The notes beneath the pieces were generated by a model. That model made no database searches. It was not told where the DNA came from and saw nothing but the letters and a program-made list of their open reading frames with translations. DNA of 64,000 bases from Hymenolepis diminuta (lineage: Eukaryota > Platyhelminthes > Cestoda > Cyclophyllidea > Hymenolepididae). Location of the stretch: positions 759,599-823,598 of the forward strand of contig CAADRB010000039.1 in assembly GCA_900708905.1 (NCBI GenBank), in the 5' to 3' direction. Numbering within the stretch: the first letter of the stretch is position 1; each line of letters starts with the position of its first letter. This document shows positions 11,318 to 25,000 of the stretch, one piece after another. The translations under genes and the position numbers were made by a program.

Positions 11318-12716
11318 CCAATAAGTCTTTTTGCTACACATGAGTAATCCTTCTAAGCAGCTCGAATAGCCTCTAGCAGAGTCCTTTATTGTTAGTTTCA
11401 CTACCAAATTAGCTAGGCTATGCCCAAAGTAGAAAGAACAAGTAATGCGTTGTGTTTTTCGCGTGCCTCCTGACTTGCGGGAGGCAGTAGCATGTTCTGG
11501 CAAAGTCGTAAATGTCATCTCGTACGAGATTGGAATCATCAGCGTGTTTCGGAAGTTCTTGGGAGAGTTCTCGTATATCTGTTTGTGGCAACTCGGTATC
11601 GAATTCCCTAGCTGAGTTGGTTATTTTGGAGGGTTGTTTGCAGTTAAGGTCAAGAGATTCTGCCATGTTCAAGTCTTGGTTTATGGGAGTCCAAACTGCA
11701 TAGTGAGATGTATGGCAATTGAAAATATGGTTGCTTGTCGCCTGCAGGACCGGGCCAGTGGGTTGAAGAAAGCATTTTTCTGCAGAACGATGGATAAGGC
11801 TGATGTTAGAACCAGTGAAGTTTTCCTGGGAGATAACTGTCAGTCTTGGGGTATTTGCAACCTGGCTGACATTTCTTTGCGTCACCTCCATACATCCTAT
11901 GATAGAAGCAGATTTGATTTCGATGTTTAGGACTACTATCTGATTGTTTCGAGAAATGGAGACGTTGTTTGCTGCCAGATTGTGAGGAGATGTTTGGCAC
12001 GAACAATTCCAATTTTTCAAGCAGTTTGGTTAAGACATCAGACTGTTGTGTAGTGACACGGTTAGGGGTTGGAGTTTCCACCGCCTGAATACACGGCCGG
12101 TCAGAGAGTTCTTGAATTTTGTCTGCTGCTTCAGCTAGTTCGTCAAGGTTGCCTCGATTGACATTGGTAGCTAGACATGTAGTCATGTTCGCGGGGAGAC
12201 ACTTTATCTATTCTTGTCTCAGTATTACATCATCTACTCTATTTTCGCCCAGGAGGGATCGCATGTGACGGAGAAGTTGGGAAGGAGTGCGATCTCCTAG
12301 TTCGGCTTGCAAGAGCAGTTGTTGCACACGTTTTTCCTGAGGATCAGAGAGGCGACCAATGATAACTTTTTTAAGAGTGTCGTAGGAGTTGTCTTCTGGT
12401 GCCTTGTGGACAATATCAATAACTACAGCGGCAACATCGGTTGGAAGAGGAGAAAAGCATGCTAAAACAATATTTCCTACTTGGAAATGCCCCGCAATTG
12501 AAAGGTATTCTCCAATTGGCGAAACCAGACATAAGAATTCCTTGGGTCAAAGACAGGACAAGTGATGGGAGTGACCACTGCATTCACGACAGGTTCTAAT
12601 TCGTTGGACATTTTGGAGTTGGTGAGAAAGGACAAGTGACTTGGGCGCAGATAGTAAGAACTGGTGAAGATGACCGGAGAAGGAGATGAATCACCAGAGA
12701 GAGAATTTAACAGTGT

Positions 12717-12738
12717 CAGAGAGAGAGAGAGAGAGAGG
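12717..12738. repeat. AG microsatellite in the element leader
   Basis: A (GA)n tract interrupted once lies between the primer binding site and gag of the CsRn1-like element. Confidence 0.85.
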
Positions 12739-12762
12739 AGAAGGATTTTGTTAGGCTGAGCA

Positions 12763-12781
12763 GATCACGTCAGGGTCACCA
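12763..12781 (-). other. Retrotransposon primer binding site, tRNA-Trp type
   Basis: The minus strand reads TGGTGACCCTGACGTGATC directly after the LTR end. This is complementary to the 3' end of animal tRNA-Trp with one clear mismatch. CsRn1-clade elements are known to prime with tRNA-Trp, which agrees with the gag identification. Confidence 0.75.
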
Positions 12782-12797
12782 ATAAGTCTTTCTGCTG

Positions 12798-14272
12798 CAA
12801 GAGCAAGGATTTACTAAATTTCAAAATCATAAGTGATTTAAAGTATCCATTTTTAATTTGTTTTCAAGTGAACAAACTAGGATTATGTGAAACCTATGAA
12901 GCCATGAATTCTTGTTGTAATATTAAATTACTATTTGAGTTCAGATACATTTCACGTTAATTGTTGACACTTACTTCCATATCCCAATTTTAATAAATCC
13001 TATAGTCTTTGGGTTTGTAAAGGTGTTTAAATGGTCAGATTCTACAATCTCTTCCTAGTTGGCTTTTGTACGTACAAGATGATTCCCCAAATCTCTTGTC
13101 TTCTCTTTAATACGCGGGTTAGAAGTTACTGATTTAATCTAATAGGAATTTTACATAAATTTTGCCAGATGCTGAATCACCTTTAATCAACAGCTTTGCA
13201 CTTTTCTAACTTCATAAAAATGGCTTTTCTCCATAAAATGCTCAGTATTTATCCCATTATATTCATTTTATAATGACTTCCGTTCGCTTCCCAACGAATC
13301 TCCTTCATATGAATCTATCGTCTTACCAACTTTCCTTTACGTAATAATCTGGTACTTTAGCCTTCAAACTGTGTTTATAATACTCTACCGTTAATTTACA
13401 ATTCTGAAAACCTCGGATAAAAATAGGCATCTTCATTTAAACTTGAATACTCTGATTACAACAGAATCTTCAACATTTTCCCCGTGCAATTTGAAGTGTC
13501 TTTGTCACTGCCTTTTAAAACAAATTCATTTTAATTTAATAAATTTCATCTCAAATTTACACGCAATGTAACACTGGTGGGAGTCAGCTTAATATTTCTC
13601 GAAGGTTCTTTTGGCTAGACCTGCCTGCTATTTGATCTCTAAATATATTTGCATGTCTGTACAAATTTAATTGAGATCGGCCGTAGTTTTATGGTTACCC
13701 TGTAAATTGGTGTTGTAATTGAAAGGTGTAGCGCAAAGCGCATTTAATATTCTAACTTTCTACAATATAATAAAAACGGAATTCACAAATACACTCAGTC
13801 TTCCTGAATTTTCCTTTCATAGCGTATGATTATATTATGAAATATGCAAATGTATATTCATTTTCAGAAAACAAATTCGTTTTCTCTGGCATAAACCACA
13901 GTCAACTTATTCATATTATTTCTCTGTTTAATTTAATTTAATTTCATATTATTTCATTTTTGTTTAATTCTCGATTTTACCACTCACAAACTTTATCATT
14001 TGTATATGCTGTGTTGTTATAAAACTGAATAGTCGGCTCTTTTAGAAATTCCATCTTCTACCTCTTTAACATATAAAGAGGAGATGCGATTAAAAAATTA
14101 ATCTTATATAAGTTCTTACTAATATTATGATCGAATTTTGAGAATATACAAACATTGATAGACATATCTTTACAATAAAATCAGGTTATGCAGCATTGCA
14201 GAAACTTAAGACTGTAAATTTCAATCAGGCCATTTTAAAAAATATCAGTAAGACAAAAATTTCAATTGTTTT
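12798..14272. other. Intergenic, no gene seen
   Basis: AT-rich sequence with no coding pattern, no clear repeat and no recognisable element. Confidence 0.5.
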
Positions 14273-14568
14273 TGTTGGAAGAAATGATAATTATTTTCCC
14301 CCGCTCCCAATATTTCTTCTATGAACAAAATTGTATTTTCTTTCTTTATTTCCCCACCGATAAAAGACACTTGATAATTATTCGTATTTGTTTAAGCCGA
14401 TACCGGTTGAGAGTGGAGTTTCGTTAATAAACTCGTGTTGACTATAACGTGTCTTGTGATCTGCCGTGGGTTATTAGCTTCTGTGTTAAGTTGCTATATT
14501 ACCGAGTGTTCTAGATTGTTGGCTCTGCTAGATTACTATCCGAACTCCTAGTTGGTTACGTTATAGCA
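14273..14568 (+). repeat. Solo LTR, family A, with 5-bp target duplication
   Basis: A 296-base unit begins TGTTGGAAGAAATG and ends GTTATAGCA. It is flanked by GTTTT on both sides (14268-14272 and 14569-14573). It is about 95% identical by eye to the copy at 34242-34536. The TG...CA ends plus a perfect 5-bp duplication show an LTR-type insertion reduced to a single LTR. No internal region or second LTR is adjacent. The strand given is relative to the copies listed here; coding orientation is unknown. Confidence 0.88.
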
Positions 14569-14573
14569 GTTTT

Positions 14574-17500
14574 CAAAGAACACTTTGTAATTTCTACAAC
14601 GTTAAGTGCTTTCTCCACTCATCTTCGATTGATTTTTAAGAGTAATTTGAGGGAAAAAACCACAAAGATTCCTCAAATATTTGAAATGAAATTCATGCAC
14701 ACTTATGAAGTAAATTACTTGTGGTCTTGTCTCACTTGGCCATGTTCGTATAATCGCTCAATTTTATTGTCTTTTAATAGATCTTACCTTCAAAACGGTA
14801 TCAGAAGACTCTGAGAGCCAGTTCAAGAGGTTAAAGAGTCTTACTTCACTTGATTTTTTTGATTGAAGTTGCATAATATTTACCAAATGATTGGCTCACG
14901 TTCTAAAATTCGAATTTCATGATTTGTTCCCTGAATTGCAGTAACTGCTTCTGTGCAATATTCAGTATTTTCTGGCCGGTTTTTTCAAGAAGCGTCGGTC
15001 GTGCCACTCCAATTCGTTGATCCTTCCAATAGTTGAGAAGGCAAAATATCTAGCAATTTACAGTCTTAAAATTACGGAGATGAGATAGTCAGATATTTAA
15101 CTTTCCAGAACTCGGAAAGCTATGTTCAATAAACATGAAATAATGTAAATTGAAATTTTGCCTAAGATTAAGGAAACAAACATATCCTTCAAGTGCTCGG
15201 ATGCTTCATTTTTTATACAAGTTGGGATGGACAGATAATTTACAGCATTTACTCAAAAGACCCATCTACGTGCATGGTATAGTAGAAGACCTTTTCAATC
15301 ATGAATGAAAAATTCTTGAATTGGGAGAGGATTTGTCCACTTTCTACTCTGCTCGTGACGGTAAATTGTAGATGAACTATTGAACAGGTTAGATTAAATT
15401 ATGTACGCAATATCTTTATTCAGTTCATAATAAATACCAACAAGCCTTTATGAAACTCATCTAACCAGAACGGGAATGCTCAATCAAGAAGTAAAGGGAG
15501 GCTTTTCTCCTATTGATATTTCCACAACAAGGGTATCTTTTCCTTAAAGAAATGATTACTTCTTCAGTGTCCACTCAAAAGCCCCCTCTAATGCATTAAT
15601 TTTGTCTTTCACTAATATTCCTTCATCGTGTTTGTGTAGAAGGGTAATCCAGTAGTCTGGCAGATCTGTTTTAGATGTAATCCAATAACCTCAACTAGAC
15701 TTATCATTTCTCCATACTTTATTACCAAAGCAAAGAAAACTAATGTGATTTCCGTTCTGCAGCTTCCCAATATATTGCTAGTTCTGATAAACGTTATTGA
15801 ACCTCTTTTTTTTAATTTTAAAGCAAATCTTAGTAAAACCGGAAATGAAAATATTTGCCACTGGTGTCTTCGAAGAAACATGGAAAATCATAAGCGTATT
15901 TGTAATTGAGAAAATACAGACCGCAGACATTGAGTGTACCTTTTGGTAAGAGCCTACAATTTTTAGTTTTTGAAATGAACTATTAGGAGAAAACAACGAA
16001 ACATCAAAGATTGAAACCTGAAATCAATTTAACATCCTGAAAAAGCTCAAAATAGATTTGAACGTACGACACCAACTTCTTAAAATTATAAAGTTTACTT
16101 AGTTTGTAAAATCTGCCAATATAGAAATATCATATGCTAATAATCAAAATGAAACAAACCTTAAGTCCTTTCATATTTTTCATAAGTTTGACAGTTTGAT
16201 GCACTTAAAGTTCAAGTGTGCACAAATTAAATCGAATTCAATGACCGTCATTTAAAGATTGGTATCCCAACCCTGCATACACTGAAATTTGGCGGAGCCT
16301 CATCTCAATGTTGTTTTAACGAGTGATTTGCTTACAATCACTAATTTTCTTTAATTGCCTCCTTTGAAACGCACTTGTGGAAACCAACGCCTAACAACCC
16401 TCTTAGAAAGATTAAATAAGTCACATTTTTAACGAAAATAGAGAAAAAATATCAGCAAAAATATATTTATTTGCATATAATTAAAAGGTCTTTATAGATT
16501 TGATTAAATTCTTCAACATCTTTTAAAAAGTAATAATACTCCTTCAATAATAATATTTCTGTGTGGATTTTAGATTAATTAACCCTCTATAAAACACAGC
16601 AACACCATTACACTGTTCTCAAAAAAATATGTTCAAGACTAAACGGGGATATTTTTATAAAATTAAGGAATCAAAAATTTTCCCTTTCTATATTGTTCAA
16701 ATTGAGTAAGTACAATTGGACTATGCCATGTTAAAGTTAGGATAGCTTTAATCATCCAGGAAGTACCTTGACTGATAGAAGAAGGCAGATATTTCGTGGT
16801 TAACAAATCAACCGAGTAAATAACTCGGTCATTAAGCTCAGAAAACTGAAGACACGATTTCCCTATTCAAAACAAAGGCCAAACTTTGCAAAACACTTTA
16901 ATGTTCTGACTATGAATTCTGCTTCTACTTGATGCACATCTCATATTTTCTGCTTGGCTATTCGACAGACAAAGTGTTTAGTTGTCCAATATTTTCATTT
17001 GGAATTTGTAAACTGATTTCTTACACTTTGGATGTATCGTAATTCCTAAATTATGTCCACTTAATCAAAAGTTTCCACGTTCTATTGACATACCATTTCA
17101 ATTATACAGATAGATGAAATAGTCAGAGTATTTTACTCTCTATCAAACATTTAAAATAAGAATTTGAAGGGGCAATCACTATTATTTAATGTCTCTAAAA
17201 CTTCAAACAACTCTCAAAAGGGAAAATAATTTTACCCTTGCAAGACCTCACACTTTGGCAGAGGAGTAGCTTCATGAAGTAGCCTTGTTAAAATTCTCGA
17301 ATTCTGTCAAGCTTTTTATTAATAAGCAGACGCCAGCTCGATCTCATTACCTCTGACCTCGATATACCGCAGGCGCATAAATTGGTAAACAAGATTCCAA
17401 TTATATATTATTTAATTAGAATAGCTATATAGAAGACACCAAACGTTCACATCTCTTAGAATTCCTCATTTTTACTCAAGTGATTTATTTTGTTTCACTC

Positions 17501-18116
17501 GATGATAAGTTTTATTTTTGTGGGCTATTTAAAATTCGTCTTCTAATCAAATACCGTCGGTTGGCATGAGAAATTGTTAGCAGGATGTCCAAGCACGCAT
17601 TTCTAAAATGAGTTTGAAGCTACTTTGACCCTCGAATGTGCCTTATAAAGCACTGAATGAATCAGTTGGTAGGGCTCGCGTTCTGGCTAATCTGTGATAA
17701 TTCATTTCTCACGAGTATATCCTGGAAGCAACATATGAAACGGAGTTTGTATTTAATCCGCATTATTTAATCTGCAGTGTTACCCAAAGATAATAATCAT
17801 AATGTAGTGTTTATTGTAAAATTTCACTGAAGAAATATATTGCTTTTATTTATTCTGTTTCATCCATTATGAATCAGAAAAGGCTCCATATCCAAAATTT
17901 GCCTAATTTATTTCTCATCGATTTCTCAAAATTCATAAACTACTTAAATAAAAAATTAGGAATTATACTTTGAGCATTGCAACTAATATTCTTATTTATA
18001 TTAGCAAAACTTATCAGTTCTTTGATACAAATTTGAATTTAACCCAATTAATCTTATAATTTGAAATGCCATTATCAAATGTCAATTTCGAAATATTGTT
18101 TTATATTGAATAAAAT
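14574..18116. other. Intergenic, no gene supported
   Basis: Very AT-rich. Frames of 60-90 codons (for example 15612-15881 on the minus strand) lack any recognisable motif or splice context and look like chance. No microsatellite longer than about ten units is seen. Confidence 0.45.
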
Positions 18117-18231
18117 ATCTATGCATAAACACGCAAACTCACAGCTGGACCGCTTGTGGACATTGTAGAAGAGATCTTATCACCAGTCAATCATTTCTAA
18201 TCGCCAGGTTTGACATCTGCTTGCTACAGCA
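18117..18231 (+). repeat. Dispersed repeat, family D, copy 1
   Basis: About 115 bases starting atctatgc-taaacacgcaaac and ending in tgct-cagca match 35521-35640 along their length, with roughly three-quarters identity by eye. Both contain gtatcaccagtcaatca or a close variant. The unit could be part of an LTR or SINE; neither ends nor target duplications are clear. Confidence 0.65.
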
Positions 18232-18960
18232 GTAATGCACAAATACTTCAGTCTAATTCAGTTTTGAATGAAATTCTGCGTATCATGCCTAAATGATTTT
18301 TGCCTTGGACTGTGTCTCAATTCGCACTTCAATTGCACGGCTGACAAATTTCGTCGTATTCTTATAAGTCTTGCCTTTTAATGCAGTTTTAATTGGACAC
18401 AAAAAAGAACAATGGGAAAACAGGCTAGACTTCAAAAAATATAGGAGAAAAAGGATGCCTTTAAATTTCGTTGATATTTATAGTTAGATTGTGCTAAAAT
18501 GAAGTTCTTATATGATTTATTATAATTATGGCATATCGTGCACATATACTTTACTGTTCAGTTATAATTCAGTTAGACTTACCGAAATGGATAGAATGTG
18601 TGCATAAAAATAAAATATTTTTTAATACTTGTTTTTAAATATGAGCAATTTGGTATTCGCCACTAAAGTTATGTGTTCGTTTTCAAGCTTTTCATTTAAC
18701 ATTTACATTTATTTTTATTGCATTATAAGTGAAAAAACTTGAATGAGTTTTATACAAGTTAATTAACGACCTTCAATAATTTGTACTCTTTGGTCAGGGT
18801 TGCACTGGTACGTTGTTTAGCCTGACACCGTGATTTTTGTACTCATCGGGGTCTTTGGTAATTTTATCATAGGTTAAATTTATTTGACAAATATTTTTTC
18901 ATGAAATACTATAACACTTTAATGGGCAATTTCTCCTCTAGAATTTTGTATGTTTTTAAA

Positions 18961-18970
18961 TTTTTTGCAG
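18961..18970 (+). promoter_or_regulatory. Splice acceptor upstream of LARS start
   Basis: A pyrimidine-rich ttttttgcag lies 35 bases upstream of the LARS ATG. It is a good 3' splice site with no coding exon before it. It could receive a 5' UTR exon or, as flatworms do, a trans-spliced leader. Which of these applies cannot be told from the sequence. Confidence 0.4.
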
Positions 18971-19004
18971 TACATTTATATCCGATTCTGCATGATTTGT
19001 AGAA

Positions 19005-22000
19005 ATGGCACGTAAAGGTACATCTAAGCTATTGGAATTCCATAGTATTGAGACCAAAATCCAGGAGTTATGGGCTGATGAACATCTTTTTGAGGTTGAC
19101 GCTCCTAACTTAAACGATGATCAGGAAGCGTATTTCGTCAGCTTTCCGTATCCATACATGAATGGATGTCTCCACTTAGGTCACGCTTTCTCTATCACGA
19201 AGGCAGAATACGCTGCTGGATTTCAAGCTCTCAAAGGAAAAGCCGTTCTTTGGCCAATGGGCTTTCATTGTACCGGTACCCCTATTAAGGCTTCTGCTGA
19301 TAAATTAGCCCGAGAAATGGAACTTTACGGTTGTCCACCTAAATTTCCTGTTGCTAGTGAAGCGGTTACTGAACCTGTTGACAAGCCTGAACTTGTTGAT
19401 AAGTCAAAGAGCAAGAAAAGCAAGGCAGTAGCCAAGACTGGAGGCATGAAATACCAGTGGCTGATTATGCAATCACTGGGAATTCCGGAATCAGAAATTC
19501 CCAAATTCGCTGATCCTAACTACTGGTTAGAATACTTCCCCGATCGGAGCATGCGAGATCTCAGGCGATTTGGTCTCAAAGTCGATTGGAGACGTTCCTT
19601 TATTACGACTGATGTCAACCCATATTACGATTCGATGGTTAGGTGGCAATTTCTGCACTTGAAAAAGCGTAATAAGATTGCATATGGCAAGCGCTACACC
19701 ATCTTCTCACCCAAGGACAATCAGCCGTGCATGGATCACGAACGAACCGTTGGTGAAGTACGTTCTCCTGCTTGTGTCTTATAAATAGCATTTTCCTATG
19801 TATGTTTTCGGTTATTTCGTCCCTTGTAGGGTGTTTGCCCCATGGAGTACACCATTATTAAGCTGGAAGTGATGTCAAGTCTTCCGGAAAAGATACAGTA
19901 AGTCCAGTTCAAAATAGGACTAATTTTATATTTTTTGTGAAATTGGGAAATGGGACAATATTTTAATGGCATCATTGAGATCGATTACGACGAGATTAGA
20001 AACTTTTTCGAAATAATCAAATCTAATTAACAAAAGGGCTTTAGCGGTGGTCGACTTGCAAGTCTTTCAAGGCAAATGTCACTAGTTCATTGGCCCGTAT
20101 CCAATGGGCGGCTTTACTAACTGTACTGGTTAAAATTGGTCAAGAAAGGAGTAGAATTTCTAGAGTTCTTTCCTCTTTACAGTCAATGCTGGAAATTCTT
20201 TTATCAGCAAGTTAATGCTAATTTTTATTTATATGGGCCAAGCCTATTATTGATTAATGAATGCAAAATTTTGTTGTAGAAAAGTTACGAGGAAGGATGA
20301 GAAGGTGTATTTGTTGGCTGCCACTCTTCGTCCGGAGACCATGTACGGTCAAACCAATTGCTGGCTGCATCCAACAATCGAGTATGTCGTTGTTCGTTCT
20401 AAACGCTTCGCATCACTCTTTGTTCTTACCCACCGAGGCGCTCTCAACATGGCCTATCAGGTAATTTAGTTTTCTCCCTGTTCTCTCACCTTTTAGTATG
20501 ATGTAGAAGTCATTTGTTTTTACTGAGGTGATCATTGAAAGATAAAGTTCACGTCTAGTGGCTTATACCTGTTGATATTAAATATTTTCCATAATATTTT
20601 ATTTGCGATCATTGTCTTTTGATTAATATCTAGATCGCGCCATTTATAACTGTCCTCTCATTTACCCTATTCAACATGGGAATTAATGGTCTCGAATCGA
20701 AACTAATTCTCACAACCTCCACTGATCATTTTTTGCTCTTCCAGATGGTAGGCTTGAACTTATGGACTCCTTATGACAAACTTTCTGCATGCTCACCGTC
20801 AGTATCTTACGCCTGCTTTCATGTTTAACTGCCGAAAAATGAAGTTATTATTGCAAGGTGAAGGCTACTTTAATGCTCTGAAACGTTGATGCAAATGTTG
20901 CTATATATTGGTATACTTTTCAGGTATCCTTTTGAGGGGAGGCATGTTGTACAGCCTATTTGTTATCTCGAACTTAACCTTCAATTTCAAACATTTTCAT
21001 AATCGGCCATTATTATCCATGTTGGTGTCGTTGTCTCTTACCTCCTCGACGATAATCCGCGTATAAGCATACGCATTGTCCATATTAGATAATTTAAGCT
21101 TTGAAGATTTCACTCTTCTCTACCTGAGATCTGATGTTTCCGCCATAGTATCTCGGAAGCGTACTGTTTGTGAATTTCGTTCATGCTTTCAATTTCGCTA
21201 CTTAAATTCATTGATGTCCAGCTTTGGAACACGTTAAATAACTATTTTAAATCCTTAAAATTATCTTTATTCTCTTCTAGGATCTGCTGGATCCTGAGCA
21301 TCCAGGTCAAGTGGATGTTTTGGTCAAGGTGATGGGTGCAGAACTCCTTGGATTACGTCTGAAGGCTCCATTGAGTGTCTATGGGGACGGTGTCTACACA
21401 CTTCCCATGCTCTCCATCTCTGATAATAAGGGCACCAGTGTAGTCACCAGTGTTCCTTCTGACTCACCCGTTGACTATGCCACACTTCGAGATCTAAAGA
21501 ACAAGAAGGCGTTTCGTGAGAAGTACGGCATTACTGATGAAATGGTTCTTCCATTCGAACCTATCGAGATTATTGAAACTCCGGGACTGGGTCGGCTTGC
21601 TGCGCCTAAAGCTGTGGAGGATTTGAAGATTGTCAGCCAAAACGATCATGACAAGTTGCTAGAAGCCAAGGATTTGGTCTACAAGCAGGGCTTCTACGAT
21701 GGCGTCTTGCTAATTGGTAAATATGCCGGGCAGAAGGTCCAATATGCCAAGAAGCTCATCCAACAAGAACTCATCAATTCGGTAAGGAAGCAAAAATAGT
21801 TGCATTATTTTCTTTAAGTATTCTTATGCACTTATAACCTTTGCATTACGTTGTTCTTTTATGAATTCGCCGTACATTTGTTCTATTCTTTAAATCTGGG
21901 AGTTGGCCAGCATTTGATTGAGACTAAACTTCCTCATTGACAATTTATTTACATATTTTTCGAATCGAAGTTGAAGAAAAGCGAATTTAAATAAGGCCGA

Positions 22001-25000
22001 GCTAATAGAAGATCCATAAAATGGCTGGTAATGGTCACGTCGAAAATCAAACCGAGATTTAGCTTTATTGCTCAGTAATGAGTTGTTGGTTCTATCCACA
22101 AATTGACTTCTCGTATTTTTGGAGTTCTCTTGTTTCTACGTTAGTGGTAGATCTTAGTTATATGGAATTTTCTTGACCATGCATAGATATTATTTAATCC
22201 TTTTAAATTAAGGATCGTATTTGTGATACGATTTGGACATGGTGTGTGTAGCTTTTAACACAATATTTATCGGGATGGGTAAGACAAATAGGGGCATTTA
22301 CTATTTCTTTGAATTCGAGTTGAAGTGACGTGCTAAATTAATGAAAGCTAGTTTGACCCTGCAATATTCGCCACTAAAATATGAAAATTTTTTGCTAACG
22401 TATTCTGACAAATGGTCTTTTCGGACATCCTTTGATGTCTGTAAGCTTGATCAATTTGTCTGTATGCTTTTTTTAGCAAATTTAAACTAAATTCGGTACA
22501 GGAAATTTATATCTTCGCTTTTGAAAATCAACATTCGATTCCGACTGAACGCTTTCAAAATGTCAAGGAACAGACCTCTAAGGAGAAAGAGGCCCTAATT
22601 GCAACTGAAGCCATATATAAATCTTGATCTCAAGATTATCTTTCTTACTCTCCCCTCTGTGTAAGCATTGTTCTTCTGTTAAGCCTTGTGTAAAAGAGAT
22701 TCCGTAATCAGCTGAATCTTCTCAGAATCCCAGTCTCATCATTTGTCGTAGCTCCATTGATTCTAAGTATTTAATCGCTGCATACTTTAAATCATTACTT
22801 TTTTGAATGCTACCTCAAGCAAATGTAGTTTACTTAACAAGACGTTACTTTTTTAGCAATCTTAATTTGAATAGTGAAAATGGGTACAAGAATTGTTTCA
22901 AATATCTCCATGCACTCGCATTTTGGCCACTATTTTTATACTTTCATTAATGCTCAATATTCTAAATTTGTTTCTTATAGTCTTATTTAATATTTTAAGA
23001 ATGCAGCCATGATTTACTACGAACCGGAGAAGCAAGTGGTGACGCGTAGTGGAGATGAGGCTGTAGTTTCACTCTGCAACCAATGGTACCTCGATTATGG
23101 TAACGATGAGTGGAAAGCCCAGGCCAGGGAAGCTCTCGCTAAGCTGAGTATTGTTGATGAAGTGGGTTTTTTGCCTTCTAGCACTCGTTGTAGTCATCAA
23201 AAATGGTTTTGACCTATTTTTTATCGACAGGCCCGCAACAACATTGAAGCCACATTTAGCTGGCTGCAGGAACACGCCTGTTCAAGAACCTACGGTCTTG
23301 GAACACGTCTTCCTTGGGATGAGACCTGGCTCATTGAATCTCTCTCAGACTCGACAATCTACATGGCCTATCAGACCATCGCTCATCTCTTACATTCAAA
23401 CATCGAAGGAACTACCTGTGGACTTCTTAACATCTAGTGGGTCAATTTATATTATTTCTGGTTTAATTTACACGAAAGGAGCTGTAAAGCATGTCTCAAC
23501 ACTTATTATGCTCATGAAAGACTGACCTTAATGACATGTGGAGTCTAAATTGCTGAATGCATGTTCGATGCCACATATACTAAATAAGCAATAATTTTTT
23601 TATAATTAGAACCTCTTTTGAGTGATATTGTAGGCCTTTAATTCAAATTTTGGAATGTAGTAGCTGTTATACATCTGTGGCGAAGGGGTTAATAAACACG
23701 TCCGTTAAGTAAGATTCTATAGCTTCATTGGTTCGCTCAAAAAATGAAACAACAGACTCCATCAACCAATAAGTGGATAGGTTAATAGGAATTTCTCATC
23801 TGTCGCCCCTTTAACTCAATTCAAGCCTTGGAAAACGATTTCAGGATTATTGTATCCGAACCGAATTTTAATTCGGTATTGGAGAAATAATTCATCAGAT
23901 GTTAGTTATAATCGTATTTCAATCGGCAATTTTTCACACCAACAGACTGATTCAGTTGCTTCATTAGTTTTGTCATTTGTAAGTAGATGTCCGGTCACGT
24001 GATAAATTCCCTTTGAGATCCGTCCTGTTGTCTAGTGTTTAGTTTTTTTCTCTATAATCAGTCAGTAGAGTATCAAAAACAAATGAACTAAATCTGGATC
24101 TCTTACGTAGGCATCCTTTCTAATGCAAACACTATTAGTTTAGATCATTTAGAAATGATTCATTTTCTTAGCTACCAATTTTATGATTCACTCTGGTGTT
24201 TACAGTGCAAGTGAGTGTACTAATGCGTCTTGCCTTTCAGCCCTGAGCACATGACACCAGCCGTTTGGGATTATATCTTCTTGGGAAAAGGCGATCCAGT
24301 CAAACTGGCAGCCGAGCGCTTCACCTCTGTCACGGTGGAATCCCTGAAGCGTCTTCGAAGTGAATTCCTTCGTTGGTATCCTGTTGATCTACACGTCAGT
24401 GGGAAGGACTTGCTGCCAAACCATCTTACTTACTACCTCTACAATCATGTTGCTATGTGGCCTGATGAACCCCAGCTTTGGCCCAAGGGTATCCGTGCCA
24501 ACGGTCTGCTTCTCTTGAATTCTGAAAAGGTCGGTCCAGCCTTCCTTGCTGCTTAGCTGCGAAAATCATAGCTATCACTAACTTTCTAATTCCTTAATTT
24601 ATTTTGTGTAGATGTCAAAATCAACCGGAAACTTCCTGACCCTTCATGACGCGATTGACAAATATGCTTCTGATGGTATGTAATGAACTTTTGTATAAAA
24701 TCTGGGCAATTAAAATACGTTTTTTTATACGGTTTGAGCCTAAAGAATATATCTATTGGTTCTTCGACATGCTTTAAGGCTGGACTGTATGGTTTAAGAA
24801 GGTGCATTCAACATGGCTGAGTTTCCAGCCAGTTTTCCTGACAGTCCTTTTTTTCTTTTAAGCGATCAGTTTACTGCTTGAGGAGCGAATTTTAGGTATA
24901 ATCTGTTTTTGATTAACCAACCGAGAAAATGACTCCTTTTTTCGGTTTTCTCATGATTTACTGTTACCTCACACTACCAAGAAAAAATGGGCATAAAAGT

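Larger units (their letters stand above)
11318..12797 (-). mobile_element. CsRn1-like Ty3/gypsy LTR element, gag only
   Basis: Read on the minus strand: a stub of 5' LTR ends near 12782, followed by a primer binding site at 12763-12781. Gag begins with ATG at 12611 and reads VFDPRNSYVWFRQLENTF, the capsid start of this family. After one frameshift near 12480 come LACFSPLPTDVAAVV, KAPEDNSYDTLKKVI, RLSDPQEKRVQQLL and LGDRTPSQLLRHM, all typical of gypsy/CsRn1 gag. One in-frame stop lies near 12212. A Cys-His-Cys-Cys knuckle, CFYHRMYGGDAKKCQPGC (11857-11910), is the unusual CHCC form reported for the CsRn1 clade. No protease, RT or integrase follows. A 3' LTR piece with the same end (aaaagacttattgg) occupies about 11318-11440. 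It is a non-autonomous, internally deleted copy with only light damage to gag. Confidence 0.85.
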
